Positions 9,657 through 19,260 of a stretch of DNA of 64,000 bases are shown piece by piece. Source of the stretch: an uncultured Prevotellaceae bacterium (GTDB lineage: Bacteria > Bacteroidota > Bacteroidia > Bacteroidales > Bacteroidaceae); assembly GCA_946410305.1 (NCBI GenBank), contig CAMJZV010000003.1, forward strand, positions 114,887 to 178,886, read 5' to 3'. Below the pieces are notes generated by a model, which did no database searches, was not told the origin of the DNA, and was given only the letters and a program-made list of their open reading frames with translations. Each line of letters opens with the position of its first letter. The stretch's first letter is position 1. Made by a program: the position numbers and the translations under genes.

Positions 9657-10712
9657 CTAAAACTCTCTATAGAAGTCGAGCGCCTCCTTAATCTCCTCTT
9701 CAGTGGCCGTCTGGTTAATGCGCAGATCGCCGATGTCGGCCAATAAGGTGAAGTTGATGGCACTACCTTCGTTTTTCTTGTCGTGATGCATGAGCTCCAG
9801 CAGATGGGGGTAGTCATCACAGGTGATGGCCATCTTGCCGTAGTGTTCTTTGATATACTGTACCGTTTGGCGCATTTTGTCGGTGGGGAAGCCTGTCTTC
9901 ATACACGACAGGTAGAGCTCGACTACCAGTCCATAAGCTACGGCGTAGCCATGAAGGATGGGTTTGCGCTCCAGCGCCAGTGACTCGAAAGCGTGGCCTG
10001 CAGTATGTCCTAAGTTGAGGGCTTTACGCAGTCCTTTCTCTGTGGGGTCCTCAGTGACGATGCGCTGCTTGACAGCGACGCTACGGGCAATCATAGAGGT
10101 GAGAGGTGAGAGGCTAGAGGTGAGAGGTGAATACAGAATATGCTCCGTCCACATCTTCTCATCGCTGATGAGTGCGTGCTTCAGCATCTCGGCATAACCA
10201 GAGAGGATGTTCTCTTGATCGAGGGTCTTCAGGAACTCGGTGTCCAGAATAACACAGTCGGCATTGTTGAAGACGCCAATCTCATTCTTCAGACCTCCGA
10301 AGTTGATGCCGGTCTTGCCGCCAACAGAGGCGTCGACCATGGACAGCAGGGTGGTGGGGATGTTAATATAATGTATACCACGCTTGAAAGTAGAAGCAGC
10401 AAAACCTCCCAAATCGGTCACCATGCCGCCCCCCAGATTAATCATCAGCGAGTGACGTGTAGCACCTTTCTGCTGAAGTTCGCTCCATACATGGCTCAGT
10501 GAGTCGAGCGTCTTATGCTGATCAGTAGCACCAATGGTAATAATGGAGTGGTGAGAGGTGAGTGGTGAGAGGTGAGAGGATAGAACCGGTAGACAGCATT
10601 CTTCTGTCGTTTCGTCGACCAAAACGAAGAGGCGGTCATAGCTACACTCAGCCAAAACTTGGCTCAGCGACTGCTCAAAATGCTGTGATATTACTACTTT
10701 TTGCTGGTCCAT
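9657..10712 (-). CDS. aroB: 3-dehydroquinate synthase
   Basis: NLGGGMVTDLGGFAASTFKRG, PTTLLSMVDASVGGKTGINF, GLRKALNLGHTAGHAFE. Confidence 0.95.
   Translation of the reverse strand: MDQQKVVISQHFEQSLSQVLAECSYDRLFVLVDETTEECCLPVLSSHLSPLTSHHSIITIGATDQHKTLDSLSHVWSELQQKGATRHSLMINLGGGMVTDLGGFAASTFKRGIHYINIPTTLLSMVDASVGGKTGINFGGLKNEIGVFNNADCVILDTEFLKTLDQENILSGYAEMLKHALISDEKMWTEHILYSPLTSSLSPLTSMIARSVAVKQRIVTEDPTEKGLRKALNLGHTAGHAFESLALERKPILHGYAVAYGLVVELYLSCMKTGFPTDKMRQTVQYIKEHYGKMAITCDDYPHLLELMHHDKKNEGSAINFTLLADIGDLRINQTATEEEIKEALDFYREF
10095..10130. repeat. GAGAGGT(GA)-type simple repeat in frame inside aroB (site 1)
   Basis: agaggtgagaggtgagaggctagaggtgagaggtga; translates as SPLTSSLSPLTS on the aroB strand. 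Confidence 0.85.
10545..10580. repeat. GAGAGGT(GA)-type simple repeat in frame inside aroB (site 2)
   Basis: ggagtggtgagaggtgagtggtgagaggtgagagga; translates as LSSHLSPLTSHHS. Confidence 0.85.
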
Positions 10713-10864
10713 AACGGTTTACAGGTTGCAAAATTACAACAAATATGGCAAAGTCGTATACAAAATGAGGTATAATTGTATTTTTTACGTCATTTTTTTT
10801 GATATTATTAAACTTTTCTACTTTTTGTGCGTCATAGAAAGCAAAACATCAATCAATAATAACA

Positions 10865-13858
10865 ATGAGAAAGCAACTATTCATTCTACTGTTCTTATTA
10901 AGTAATGTGGTAGTGATGGCCCAACGCCATGTGAGTGGTGTGGTAGTCGAGAGCGACACCCAGGAGCCTGTAGCACAGACCACCGTCAAACTGCTTCGCA
11001 GCGATTCTACACTCGTTACGGGCGGACTGACGTCATTAGAAGGTAAGTTCCGTGTGTCGGCACCTAAGGCAGGCACTTATATCCTGCAGGTGACATGTGT
11101 AGGATTTAAGCCTTATACCAAGCGAGTTAGCGTATCTGATGAGAAGGATGTCTCCCTGGGTACGTTAGAACTGAAGCCTGACGCTATCATGCTGAAGGGT
11201 ACTACCGTTACGGGTAATGCCGCGAAGGTGATCGTCAAGGCCGACACCTTTATATATAATGCTTCTGCTTACCGCACACCAGAAGGCTCTGTTGTCGAGG
11301 AACTGGTGAAGCGTCTGCCTGGTGCTCAGGTTGACGATGATGGTAAGATTACCATCAATGGTAAGGAGGTCAAGAAGATTAAGGTTGATGGTAAGGAGTT
11401 TATGACGGGTGATACGAAGACCGCCATGAAGAATTTGCCGACTTCTATCATTGAACGCGTAAGAGCCTACGATCAGAAGAGTGACCTGGCTCGTGTCAGT
11501 GGTATTGACGATGGTGAGGAAGAGACTGTGCTTGATTTCGGTATCAAGACAGGTATGAATAAAGGTATTATGGTCAATGCCGACCTGGCAGCAGGTACCA
11601 AGGACCGTTACTCAAGTCGTATCTTTGGTGGCTTGATGAAGGATGACTTTAAGGCATTCCTCATGACCAGTGCAAACAACGTCAACGATATGGGCTTTGG
11701 CGGTGGCGGTGGCCGTTTCGGTGGTGGCCGTCAGGGTCTGACAGCTACTAAGATGACGGGTCTGAACTTGAACTATGAGAAGACTGACCTGATTACCGTG
11801 GATGGAAGCATCCGTTGGAACCATAGCGACGGCGACGCTGTCAGCAAGACGGCTTCCGAGAGTTTTATGAGCTCTTCGGTTAGCTCATTCAGCAACCGAC
11901 TCAGCAACAATCTGTCGCGTTCGAACAGCTGGAATGGTCAGTTCCGTATCGAGTGGACTCCTGACTCCATGACCAACATCATGTTCCGTCCGCAGTTTAA
12001 CTACAACTCAAGCGATGGACTGACTGATGGCTCCAGTGCTACCTTCAGCAAGGATCCCTATACCATCAAGGGTATTACAGACCCGTTGAGCCAGTTGACT
12101 CAGCTCGTCAATGAGAAAGACGAGGAGGGCAACAGCATCGTTAAGAACAGCAATATTAGCAATAGTCTGAGCTACAGCGATAACAAGAGCGTAGGTGGCT
12201 GGGGACAGTATAACCGTAAGCTTAACAATTATGGACGCAACATCACTCTGCGTCTGGGTGCGAACTACAGCGAGGGTATGAGCAAGTCGTTCTCTAACGA
12301 CCAGGTAAAATATTATACCGCTATCAATGGTGTCCTGACTCCTGACGTAGAGAACAACCGCTATGCTGTGACACCTACTAAGAACTGGGACTACAGCATC
12401 CGTCTGACCTACAGCGAGCCAATCATGCGTCGTACCTATCTGCAGTTCTCTTACCAGTACCAGTATAAGTACAGCAAGAGCGACCGTGGTACCTATGATT
12501 TGGGTGGTAATGGCTGGGACTTCATGAATGTCGTTCCTGTCTACCGTGGCTGGGACCGCTATCTGTCACTGATGGGCGATACACCGCTTGATCCCTATAA
12601 GTCTGAGTCGTTGAGTCAATTCTCTGAATACAAAAACTACATACATACAGCCGAGGTCATGCTGCGCGTGGTGCGTGATGCGTACAACCTCAATCTCGGC
12701 ATGCAGGTGGTACCGCAGAAGTCACGTCTCGACTATCGCTACCAGAATATCAACACGCAGACAGAGCGTACTGTGACCAACTGGTCGCCGACAGCTGACT
12801 TCCGTTGGAAGATTTCGAATGTGAGTCAGATGCGTGTCAACTACCGTGCCAATACCAGTCAGCCGTCGATGACCGATCTGTTGGAAATCAGAGACGACTC
12901 CAATCCGCTGAACATCCGCGAGGGTAATCCTGGTTTGAAGCCTTCGTTCACACAGAACATGCGTTTCCAGTACAATAACTACTGGCAGAATCACCAGCGT
13001 AGCTTGATGGTGAATGCAAACTTCTCAACCACTGCCAACAGCATCTCCAACAAGGTAACTTATGATCAGAAGACGGGTGTTAACACCACACGTCCTGAGA
13101 ATATCAACGGTAACTGGAATGCCTTTGCCATGGTAATGTTCAATACATCTATCGACTCTGCAGGTTACTTCAACGTCAACACGTTCACTACCTTGCGCTA
13201 TGCTCACAATGTAGGTTATGTTAGCCTGAGTCAGCAGGATTCACAAGAGTCTGTGACACGCTCTACAACCTATGGTGAGCGTCTGTCTGCCAGCTATCGT
13301 AACAGTTGGTTCGAGCTGGAGCTCAACGGTTCTGTGGACTATATGCATGCCCGCAGTCAGCTGCAGAGCAACAACGACCTCGACACCTGGACCTTCTCTT
13401 ATGGTGGTAGCGTGATGGTTACTGCTCCATGGGGTACACAGCTGTCAACCAACATGAACATGAACAGCCGTCGTGGTTACAACGATGCTTCGATGAATAC
13501 TAACGAGCTCATCTGGAATGCCCAGGTTTCACAGTCGTTCCTGCGTGGCAACGCGCTGACACTGTCACTGCAGTTCTACGATATCTTGAAAGAACAGTCA
13601 ACGTTCAGCCGTGCAATCTCTGCTATGCAGCGTACTGATACAGAGTATAACGCTATTACCAGCTATGCTATGTTGCACGTCATCTATCGTCTGAACTTGT
13701 TCGGAGGCTTTGGTAACAACCGTCGTGGTCAGGGTGGTCCTGGCTTCGGTGGCCCTGGTGGCGGTCGTGGTGGCCGTGGCGGTGGCTTCGGTGGTCCTGG
13801 TGGCGGTTTCGGAGGCGGACGTCCTGGTGGTGGCTTCGGTGGCCCAGGCCGTTTCTAA
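10865..13858 (+). CDS. TonB-dependent-receptor-like outer membrane beta-barrel protein with N-terminal carboxypeptidase regulatory-like domain and Gly-rich C-terminus
   Basis: HVSGVVVESDTQEPVAQTTVKLL; VKADTFIYNASAYRTPEGSVVEELVKRLPGAQVDDDGKITINGKEVKKIKVDGKEF; barrel region; Gly/Phe/Arg-rich tail. Confidence 0.88.
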   Translation: MRKQLFILLFLLSNVVVMAQRHVSGVVVESDTQEPVAQTTVKLLRSDSTLVTGGLTSLEGKFRVSAPKAGTYILQVTCVGFKPYTKRVSVSDEKDVSLGTLELKPDAIMLKGTTVTGNAAKVIVKADTFIYNASAYRTPEGSVVEELVKRLPGAQVDDDGKITINGKEVKKIKVDGKEFMTGDTKTAMKNLPTSIIERVRAYDQKSDLARVSGIDDGEEETVLDFGIKTGMNKGIMVNADLAAGTKDRYSSRIFGGLMKDDFKAFLMTSANNVNDMGFGGGGGRFGGGRQGLTATKMTGLNLNYEKTDLITVDGSIRWNHSDGDAVSKTASESFMSSSVSSFSNRLSNNLSRSNSWNGQFRIEWTPDSMTNIMFRPQFNYNSSDGLTDGSSATFSKDPYTIKGITDPLSQLTQLVNEKDEEGNSIVKNSNISNSLSYSDNKSVGGWGQYNRKLNNYGRNITLRLGANYSEGMSKSFSNDQVKYYTAINGVLTPDVENNRYAVTPTKNWDYSIRLTYSEPIMRRTYLQFSYQYQYKYSKSDRGTYDLGGNGWDFMNVVPVYRGWDRYLSLMGDTPLDPYKSESLSQFSEYKNYIHTAEVMLRVVRDAYNLNLGMQVVPQKSRLDYRYQNINTQTERTVTNWSPTADFRWKISNVSQMRVNYRANTSQPSMTDLLEIRDDSNPLNIREGNPGLKPSFTQNMRFQYNNYWQNHQRSLMVNANFSTTANSISNKVTYDQKTGVNTTRPENINGNWNAFAMVMFNTSIDSAGYFNVNTFTTLRYAHNVGYVSLSQQDSQESVTRSTTYGERLSASYRNSWFELELNGSVDYMHARSQLQSNNDLDTWTFSYGGSVMVTAPWGTQLSTNMNMNSRRGYNDASMNTNELIWNAQVSQSFLRGNALTLSLQFYDILKEQSTFSRAISAMQRTDTEYNAITSYAMLHVIYRLNLFGGFGNNRRGQGGPGFGGPGGGRGGRGGGFGGPGGGFGGGRPGGGFGGPGRF

Positions 13859-13885
13859 TAAGAAAGATTAATAATAAGGTAATAA

Positions 13886-13933
13886 AAAAGGCTGCACCAA
13901 GCTCATTAAGAGCGGAAGTGCAGCTTTTATTTT
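13886..13933. terminator. Terminator-like hairpin between convergent OMP and trpB-like genes
   Basis: AAAAAAGGCTGCAC...GTGCAGCTTTTATTTT; T-rich on both strands. Confidence 0.7.
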
Positions 13934-14025
13934 ATCGGAAACGAATAACCGTAATAGTTCATAATATATTCATAATAATATGATAGTTTTATTACGATTA
14001 ATTATGGTAATTCGTTTCTATAATA

Positions 14026-15390
14026 TTATTGTTGCTTGTCCAACTCTGCCAGGTTGGCTGCAATCATCTCGTCGGTAACGGTGTAGTTCTGCAGGTCACC
14101 CTTGATGAATGAGTCGTAGCTTGGCATATCAATCAGTCCGTGACCAGAGAGGTTGAAGAGAATGACCTTCTCTTCGCCAGTCTCTTTGCACTTCTTGGCC
14201 TCGCGGATGGTGGCAGCGATGGCGTGGCAGCTCTCAGGAGCGGGGATAATGCCCTCAGTCTGTGCAAAGAGCATACCAGCCTCGAAGGTCTCGAGCTGAG
14301 GAATGTCAACGCCATGCATCAGACCGTCCTTGATGAGCTGTGAGATAATCATGCCAGCACCGTGGTAGCGCAGGCCACCAGCGTGGATATTACTTGGCTT
14401 GAAGTTGTGTCCCAGTGTGTACATGGGCAGCAATGGTGTGTAGCCAGCCTCGTCACCGAAATCGTAGCGGAACTGACCGCGAGTCAGCTTAGGACAGCTG
14501 TCGGGTTCGGCAGCGATGAACTCCGTGTTCTTGCCGTCAAGAAGGTTGTGACGCATGAAGGGGAAAGCGATACCACCGAAGTTAGAACCACCACCGAAGC
14601 AGCCAATCACGATGTCAGGATATTCGCCAGCCATCTGCATCTGCTTCTCAGCCTCCAAGCCGATGATGGTCTGGTGCAGACCTACGTGGTTAAGCACTGA
14701 GCCCAGCGTATATTTACAATTAGGTGTGGTCGTTGCCAGCTCTACAGCCTCAGAGATAGCGGTACCCAGCGAACCACTGTGCGTAGGATCCTTGGTCAGG
14801 ATATCCTTGCCAGCGCGAGTAGACATCGAAGGTGAACCCTCTACGACAGCACCGAAGGTACGCATAATGCTTGAGCGGTAAGGCTTCTGTTGCATGGTAA
14901 TCTTCACCTGATAAACAGCACAGTCCAGTCCGTAGATCTTGGCGGCATAGCTCAGGGCAGCACCCCACTGGCCGGCACCCGTCTCGGTGGTGACATTGGT
15001 GGTTCCTTCCTGCTTGGCATAGTAGCACTGGGGCAAGGCGGAGTTGATCTTATGAGAACCCAGCGGGTTGGTCGACTCGTTCTTGAAATAGATGTGGGCA
15101 GGTGTTCCCAGTGCCTCTTCCAGTGCGTAGGCACGTACCAGCGGCGTAGAACGGTAATACTTGTACTTCTCAAGCACGTCCTCGGGGATGTCTATCCAAC
15201 GGTGCTCGGTGTCCAGTTCCTGCACACAGCACTCACGGGGGAAGATGTGTGCCAAGTCATCAACGCCAAGGGGCTGCTTGGTGGCAGGATGGATAGGCGG
15301 CATGGGCTTGTTGGGCATGTCGGCCTGGATGTTGTACCACTGTGTTGGAATCTCACTCTCCTGAAGGATGAATTTTTTCTGTTTTGTCAT
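14026..15390 (-). CDS. trpB: TrpB-like pyridoxal-phosphate-dependent enzyme (TrpB2 type tryptophan synthase beta)
   Basis: STPLVRAYALEEALGTPAHIYFKNESTNPLGSHKINSA, TETGAGQWG, CFGGGSNFGG. Confidence 0.92.
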   Translation of the reverse strand: MTKQKKFILQESEIPTQWYNIQADMPNKPMPPIHPATKQPLGVDDLAHIFPRECCVQELDTEHRWIDIPEDVLEKYKYYRSTPLVRAYALEEALGTPAHIYFKNESTNPLGSHKINSALPQCYYAKQEGTTNVTTETGAGQWGAALSYAAKIYGLDCAVYQVKITMQQKPYRSSIMRTFGAVVEGSPSMSTRAGKDILTKDPTHSGSLGTAISEAVELATTTPNCKYTLGSVLNHVGLHQTIIGLEAEKQMQMAGEYPDIVIGCFGGGSNFGGIAFPFMRHNLLDGKNTEFIAAEPDSCPKLTRGQFRYDFGDEAGYTPLLPMYTLGHNFKPSNIHAGGLRYHGAGMIISQLIKDGLMHGVDIPQLETFEAGMLFAQTEGIIPAPESCHAIAATIREAKKCKETGEEKVILFNLSGHGLIDMPSYDSFIKGDLQNYTVTDEMIAANLAELDKQQ

Positions 15391-15513
15391 TGTTTTTTGT
15401 TAGTTGGTTAGTGATTACCGCCTGCAAAGGTAAGCAATTAATTGTAATTTTACAATTTACTATCTATAATTTATTGTTCGATTGTGTTATTTTTTGTAAT
15501 TTTGCACGCAATT

Positions 15514-16923
15514 ATGACAACTATACTGATAGTATTGCTGTATTTCGCCCTGTTGTTTGCCATCAGCAGATGGACAGGACGACGGGCGACGAACCAGACA
15601 TTCTATCGTGCTGACCGCCAGTCACCATGGTATATGGTAGCTATCGGCATGGTGGGTGCCTCTATCTCTGGTATCACCTTTGTTTCAGTGCCAGGCATGG
15701 TGAATAGTATCGGTATGACGTACCTTCAGACGTGTATGGGTTTCATCGTGGGCTATGTGGTCATAGCTTTTATGTTGTTGCCCCTATATTATCGCCTGAA
15801 TCTGACAACTATCTACAGTTATCTGGGACAACGCATAGGAAAACGGGCTTACAAGACGGGCGCGTCGTTCTTCTTGTTGTCGAAGATGACGGGAGCGGCT
15901 GTACGTTTCTATGTTGTCTGCTGGATACTGATGGAGTGTAGTGGTCTGGAAATCAATTTCTTCGTTGTGGTGACAGCAATGACGGCGCTCATCTGGCTCT
16001 ATACCAGACAGGGGGGCATCAAGACTCTGGTATGGACCGATGTACTACAGACCATCTGTCTCTTTGGCACTCTTCTCCTTATTATATATAAGGTGATGGG
16101 TGATTTGGGAATGACAATGGGTGATGCTGTGGTGACTATCAAGAATAGTGAGCTGTCACGCGTCTTTGTGCTCGACGATTGGTTCTCCAAGCAGTATTTC
16201 TGGAAACAATTCCTCAGTGGCGCTTTCATTGCTATAGTGATGACTGGTCTTGACCAGGATATGATGCAGAAGAACCTTACATGCCGTTCGTTGCGTGATG
16301 CTCAGAAGGATATGTGCACCTATGGTGTTGCTTTCTTGCCTGCTAACCTGCTGTTCTTGTCGTTGGGCATACTGCTCACGCTGTGGTATCAGCAGCAGGG
16401 ATTGGCATTGCCTGCTAAAGGTGACGAACTCCTACCAGTATATGTCAATCAAATCTCTCACCTCTCACCACTCACCATTCACCTCTTTGTTCTTGGTATG
16501 TCTGCGGCAGCCTTCTCCAGTGCAGACTCTGCGCTAACAGCGCTGACTACCAGCTATTGTGTGGATATCTGTGAAAGACCCGACGACGAACAGTTGCGTC
16601 GCAGAGTTCATCTTGGAATGGCAGCAGTCTTTGTGGTGTTTATCCTGTTGTTTAGGGTGCTTAACTCCACCAGCGTCATAGATGCTATTTATATCTTATG
16701 CTCCTATACCTATGGCCCGCTGTTGGGACTCTTTGCCTTTGGCATGCTGACTAATCGTCCTACCAACGACCGTTTGGTGCCATACATCTGTGTGGCATCA
16801 CCCATCATTTGTTATCTGCTGGATATGATTGTTGGACAGCTGACAGGCTATCGTTTCGGTTACGAGCTGCTCATGCTTAACGGCGTCCTCACCTTCCTTG
16901 GTCTCTGGCTTTTCAAACGTTAG
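15514..16923 (+). CDS. Sodium:solute symporter (SSS family)
   Basis: Multi-TM; VGASISGITFVSVPGMV; AAAFSSADSALTALTTSYCVD. Start set at ATG 15514 because the ORF-track start overlaps a TAATTTTGC promoter. Confidence 0.92.
   Translation: MTTILIVLLYFALLFAISRWTGRRATNQTFYRADRQSPWYMVAIGMVGASISGITFVSVPGMVNSIGMTYLQTCMGFIVGYVVIAFMLLPLYYRLNLTTIYSYLGQRIGKRAYKTGASFFLLSKMTGAAVRFYVVCWILMECSGLEINFFVVVTAMTALIWLYTRQGGIKTLVWTDVLQTICLFGTLLLIIYKVMGDLGMTMGDAVVTIKNSELSRVFVLDDWFSKQYFWKQFLSGAFIAIVMTGLDQDMMQKNLTCRSLRDAQKDMCTYGVAFLPANLLFLSLGILLTLWYQQQGLALPAKGDELLPVYVNQISHLSPLTIHLFVLGMSAAAFSSADSALTALTTSYCVDICERPDDEQLRRRVHLGMAAVFVVFILLFRVLNSTSVIDAIYILCSYTYGPLLGLFAFGMLTNRPTNDRLVPYICVASPIICYLLDMIVGQLTGYRFGYELLMLNGVLTFLGLWLFKR
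16454..16489. repeat. TCTCACCTCTCACCACTCACC-type simple repeat in frame in the symporter gene
   Basis: tctctcacctctcaccactcaccattcacctctttg; encodes ISHLSPLTIHLF; reverse complement of the aroB repeat family. Confidence 0.8.
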
Positions 16924-17927
16924 CTTTCGCCTCGGAGTTTTATAAAGTACTCCTTCGGTTGTATTCCTGTAACACGCTTGAAAGAGGTCGCAAAGTATTT
17001 GGGGTCTTTGAATCCTACTTGATAGGCAATGTCGCTGACGCGCAGGTCAGGATTCTCCTTGGCCAGTTTACAGGCGGTCTTGATGCGGATATCACGGGCA
17101 AAATTGCTGATATTCTTACCTGTCAGTTCGCGAATCTTATTATATAAGGTGCTAACGCTGCATCCCATATCAGAGGCAAAAGTCTGGCGGTCGTAGTCTG
17201 TCTCGCTGATATGGTCGTTGATGCACTTGATGGCACGTCGCAGAAATTCCTGATCGGCAGAGTGGGGGGCTTGCATAATTTCCCGCAGACTGCTGTTTCC
17301 TTCTTCGTAACCAGTGGGCAACTCTATGGTAGGTATGCGTAGCTCAATGTCGCTGGGAATATGGAAGGCTGAAGAGGTCTCACTCTCCAATTGTTCCGTC
17401 TCATAGGCATCTTTTTTGATGGGCAACTCTATAACAGTCGTGTTTCCTTGTCGTTCTAAGTATTCATTTCTGATGGTGCCACGATGGTAAGCGACCATAT
17501 GGTAGATGATTAGCAAGCCTGTCTTGTTCATCTTTGGCCCATTATCGCTTATGCGGATGGTGATGCTGTCGTATTCTTGATTGGTGTAGGCGGCAATATT
17601 GACTTTTCCATTCTGATCCAGACGCTTTGCAGTATCTGACAATAGCAGAATCAATATCCTGTCTAACAGTTCTGTATCTATCCATCCCATCATACTCTCT
17701 GGATCAACCTTCATCTTGAACTCAATGCCTCTGTGTTCAAATAGTGTTTTGGCATTTTCACTGCTTTCTTTCAGAAAATGCATGATGTCATTGTTACTGA
17801 CGCGCAACCCAATGTGCTCAGGTAAGGGGAAATGGTAGTCCTGAGAAGGCTGGTGTAGCTTCTGATAGATGATAATTGTGACTAATAAAACAATTATTCC
17901 GATGAATATGATATGACTGCTAATCAT
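16920..17927 (-). CDS. Membrane-anchored AraC-family regulator with degenerate histidine-kinase-ATPase-like domain
   Basis: N-terminal TM; IDTELLDRILILLLSDTAKRL / ISDNGPKMNKTGLLIIYHMV resembles HATPase N and G boxes; C-terminal AraC HTH (VSDIAYQVGFKDPKYFATSFKRVTGIQPKEY). Confidence 0.8.
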   Translation of the reverse strand: MISSHIIFIGIIVLLVTIIIYQKLHQPSQDYHFPLPEHIGLRVSNNDIMHFLKESSENAKTLFEHRGIEFKMKVDPESMMGWIDTELLDRILILLLSDTAKRLDQNGKVNIAAYTNQEYDSITIRISDNGPKMNKTGLLIIYHMVAYHRGTIRNEYLERQGNTTVIELPIKKDAYETEQLESETSSAFHIPSDIELRIPTIELPTGYEEGNSSLREIMQAPHSADQEFLRRAIKCINDHISETDYDRQTFASDMGCSVSTLYNKIRELTGKNISNFARDIRIKTACKLAKENPDLRVSDIAYQVGFKDPKYFATSFKRVTGIQPKEYFIKLRGES

Positions 17928-18128
17928 TTAATATTATTGAAAACGTAAACAAAAGTATATTTTTTCTTTCATTTTACCTACTTTTTGTGGTTAAAAAGAT
18001 GTTAAAAGGGTGTGTTTTAGTTAAAAAAACGATATTTGAGGTTGAAAAATCGTAGAATTAACGATAATTGAACCATATTTAATGTTATCTGAACCTATAT
18101 ATAAAAAATATTAATTAATTTTGCAATG

Positions 18129-18280
18129 TCGATAAAAGATTGGCGAATCACTATCGATTATAGAGTGTTTCATACTCTAATTCATAACAAGAGATTTTTA
18201 ATGGTTAAGGTTTATGGTTGATTAATTTAGTTTTTACAAGGAAAAGCCTCGCTGTGAAGCGGGGCTTTTCTGATTTTTTA
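18129..18280 (+). ncRNA. Candidate orphan structured small RNA (about 150 nt)
   Basis: TAATTTTGC element at 18116-18124; stem-loop TCGATA-aaa-GATT-ggcg-AATC-ac-TATCGA (18129-18157); stem-loop TAGAGT...ACTCTA (18161-18179); GC hairpin 18241-18270 followed by TTTTTT; no plausible CDS. Confidence 0.5.
18241..18280. terminator. Intrinsic terminator hairpin
   Basis: GAAAAGCCTCGCT-GTGA-AGCGGGGCTTTTC then TGATTTTTTA. Confidence 0.8.
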
Positions 18281-18281
18281 T

Positions 18282-18314
18282 ATCTCCCCAAAGTTAGGGG
18301 AGGTAGGTGGGGTC
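18282..18314. repeat. TCCCCAAAGTTAGGGGAGGTAGGTGGGG repeat-family copy at trxB 3' end
   Basis: CTCCCCAAAGTTAGGGGAG palindrome followed by GTAGGTGGGGTCTG. Confidence 0.55.
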
Positions 18315-18323
18315 TGAATGATT

Positions 18324-19256
18324 TTAATGCTCCAGTAGGAAGCGTTCTGCTTCGATGGCTGCCTGACAACCTGTACCTGCTGCGCTGATAGCCTGACGAT
18401 AAACAGGATCGGCACAGTCGCCAGCAACAAAGACTCCTGGCAACTTGGTGCGTGGTGTTCCGTCAATCTTCTTTAGGTAGCCAACCTCGTCAGTTTCCAG
18501 CCATTCCTTGAAGATATCTGTATTGGGCTTGTGACCGATAGCTAGGAAGAATCCATCAATCTGGATATCTACCAGCTGCTCGTCTGCTTCGCCCTTGCGC
18601 TTTACAAGGTGAGCGCCTTCTACGCCGTTTTCGCCAAAGAGACCGAGAGTGTTGTGTTCAAACAGTATTTCAATGTTCTCAGCAGCCATGACGCGGTCTT
18701 GCATGACTTTAGAGGCACGCAGGAACGGTTTGCGGACAATCAGATATACTTTCTTGGCCAGTCCACTCAGGTAGAGTGCATCTTCGCAGGCAGTATCGCC
18801 ACCGCCAACAACGGCTACGGTCTTTTTGCGGTAGAAGAAACCGTCGCAGGTAGCACAGGCAGAGACGCCTTGTCCGTTATATTTGCGCTCGTCGTCCAGT
18901 CCGAGATATTTTGCAGAGGCTCCCGTAGCAATAATGACGGTCTCAGCTTCTATCTCATTATTGTTCTCGTCCCAGAGGCGATAGGGGCGACTGGAAAAGT
19001 CGACTTTCGTGATGCTACCATCGCGTATGTCGGCACCAAAACGCTCGGCCTGCTCACGGATGTCCATCATCATCTGGTTGCCGTCAACGCCCTGAGGGTA
19101 GCCGGGGAAGTTCTCTACCTCGGTGGTTTGTGTCAGCTGACCACCAGGCTGCATACCACTATATTCTACAGGGTGCAGGTTGGCGCGGCTGGCATAAATA
19201 GCGGCAGTGTATCCAGCAGGACCGCTGCCAATTATCAAACATTTTACGTGTTCCAT
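18324..19256 (-). CDS. trxB: Thioredoxin-disulfide reductase
   Basis: IIGSGPAGYTAAIYASRA; CATCDGFFY; VVGGGDTACEDALYLS; VFVAGDCADPVYRQAISAAGTGCQAA. Confidence 0.97.
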   Translation of the reverse strand: MEHVKCLIIGSGPAGYTAAIYASRANLHPVEYSGMQPGGQLTQTTEVENFPGYPQGVDGNQMMMDIREQAERFGADIRDGSITKVDFSSRPYRLWDENNNEIEAETVIIATGASAKYLGLDDERKYNGQGVSACATCDGFFYRKKTVAVVGGGDTACEDALYLSGLAKKVYLIVRKPFLRASKVMQDRVMAAENIEILFEHNTLGLFGENGVEGAHLVKRKGEADEQLVDIQIDGFFLAIGHKPNTDIFKEWLETDEVGYLKKIDGTPRTKLPGVFVAGDCADPVYRQAISAAGTGCQAAIEAERFLLEH

Positions 19257-19260
19257 CGAT

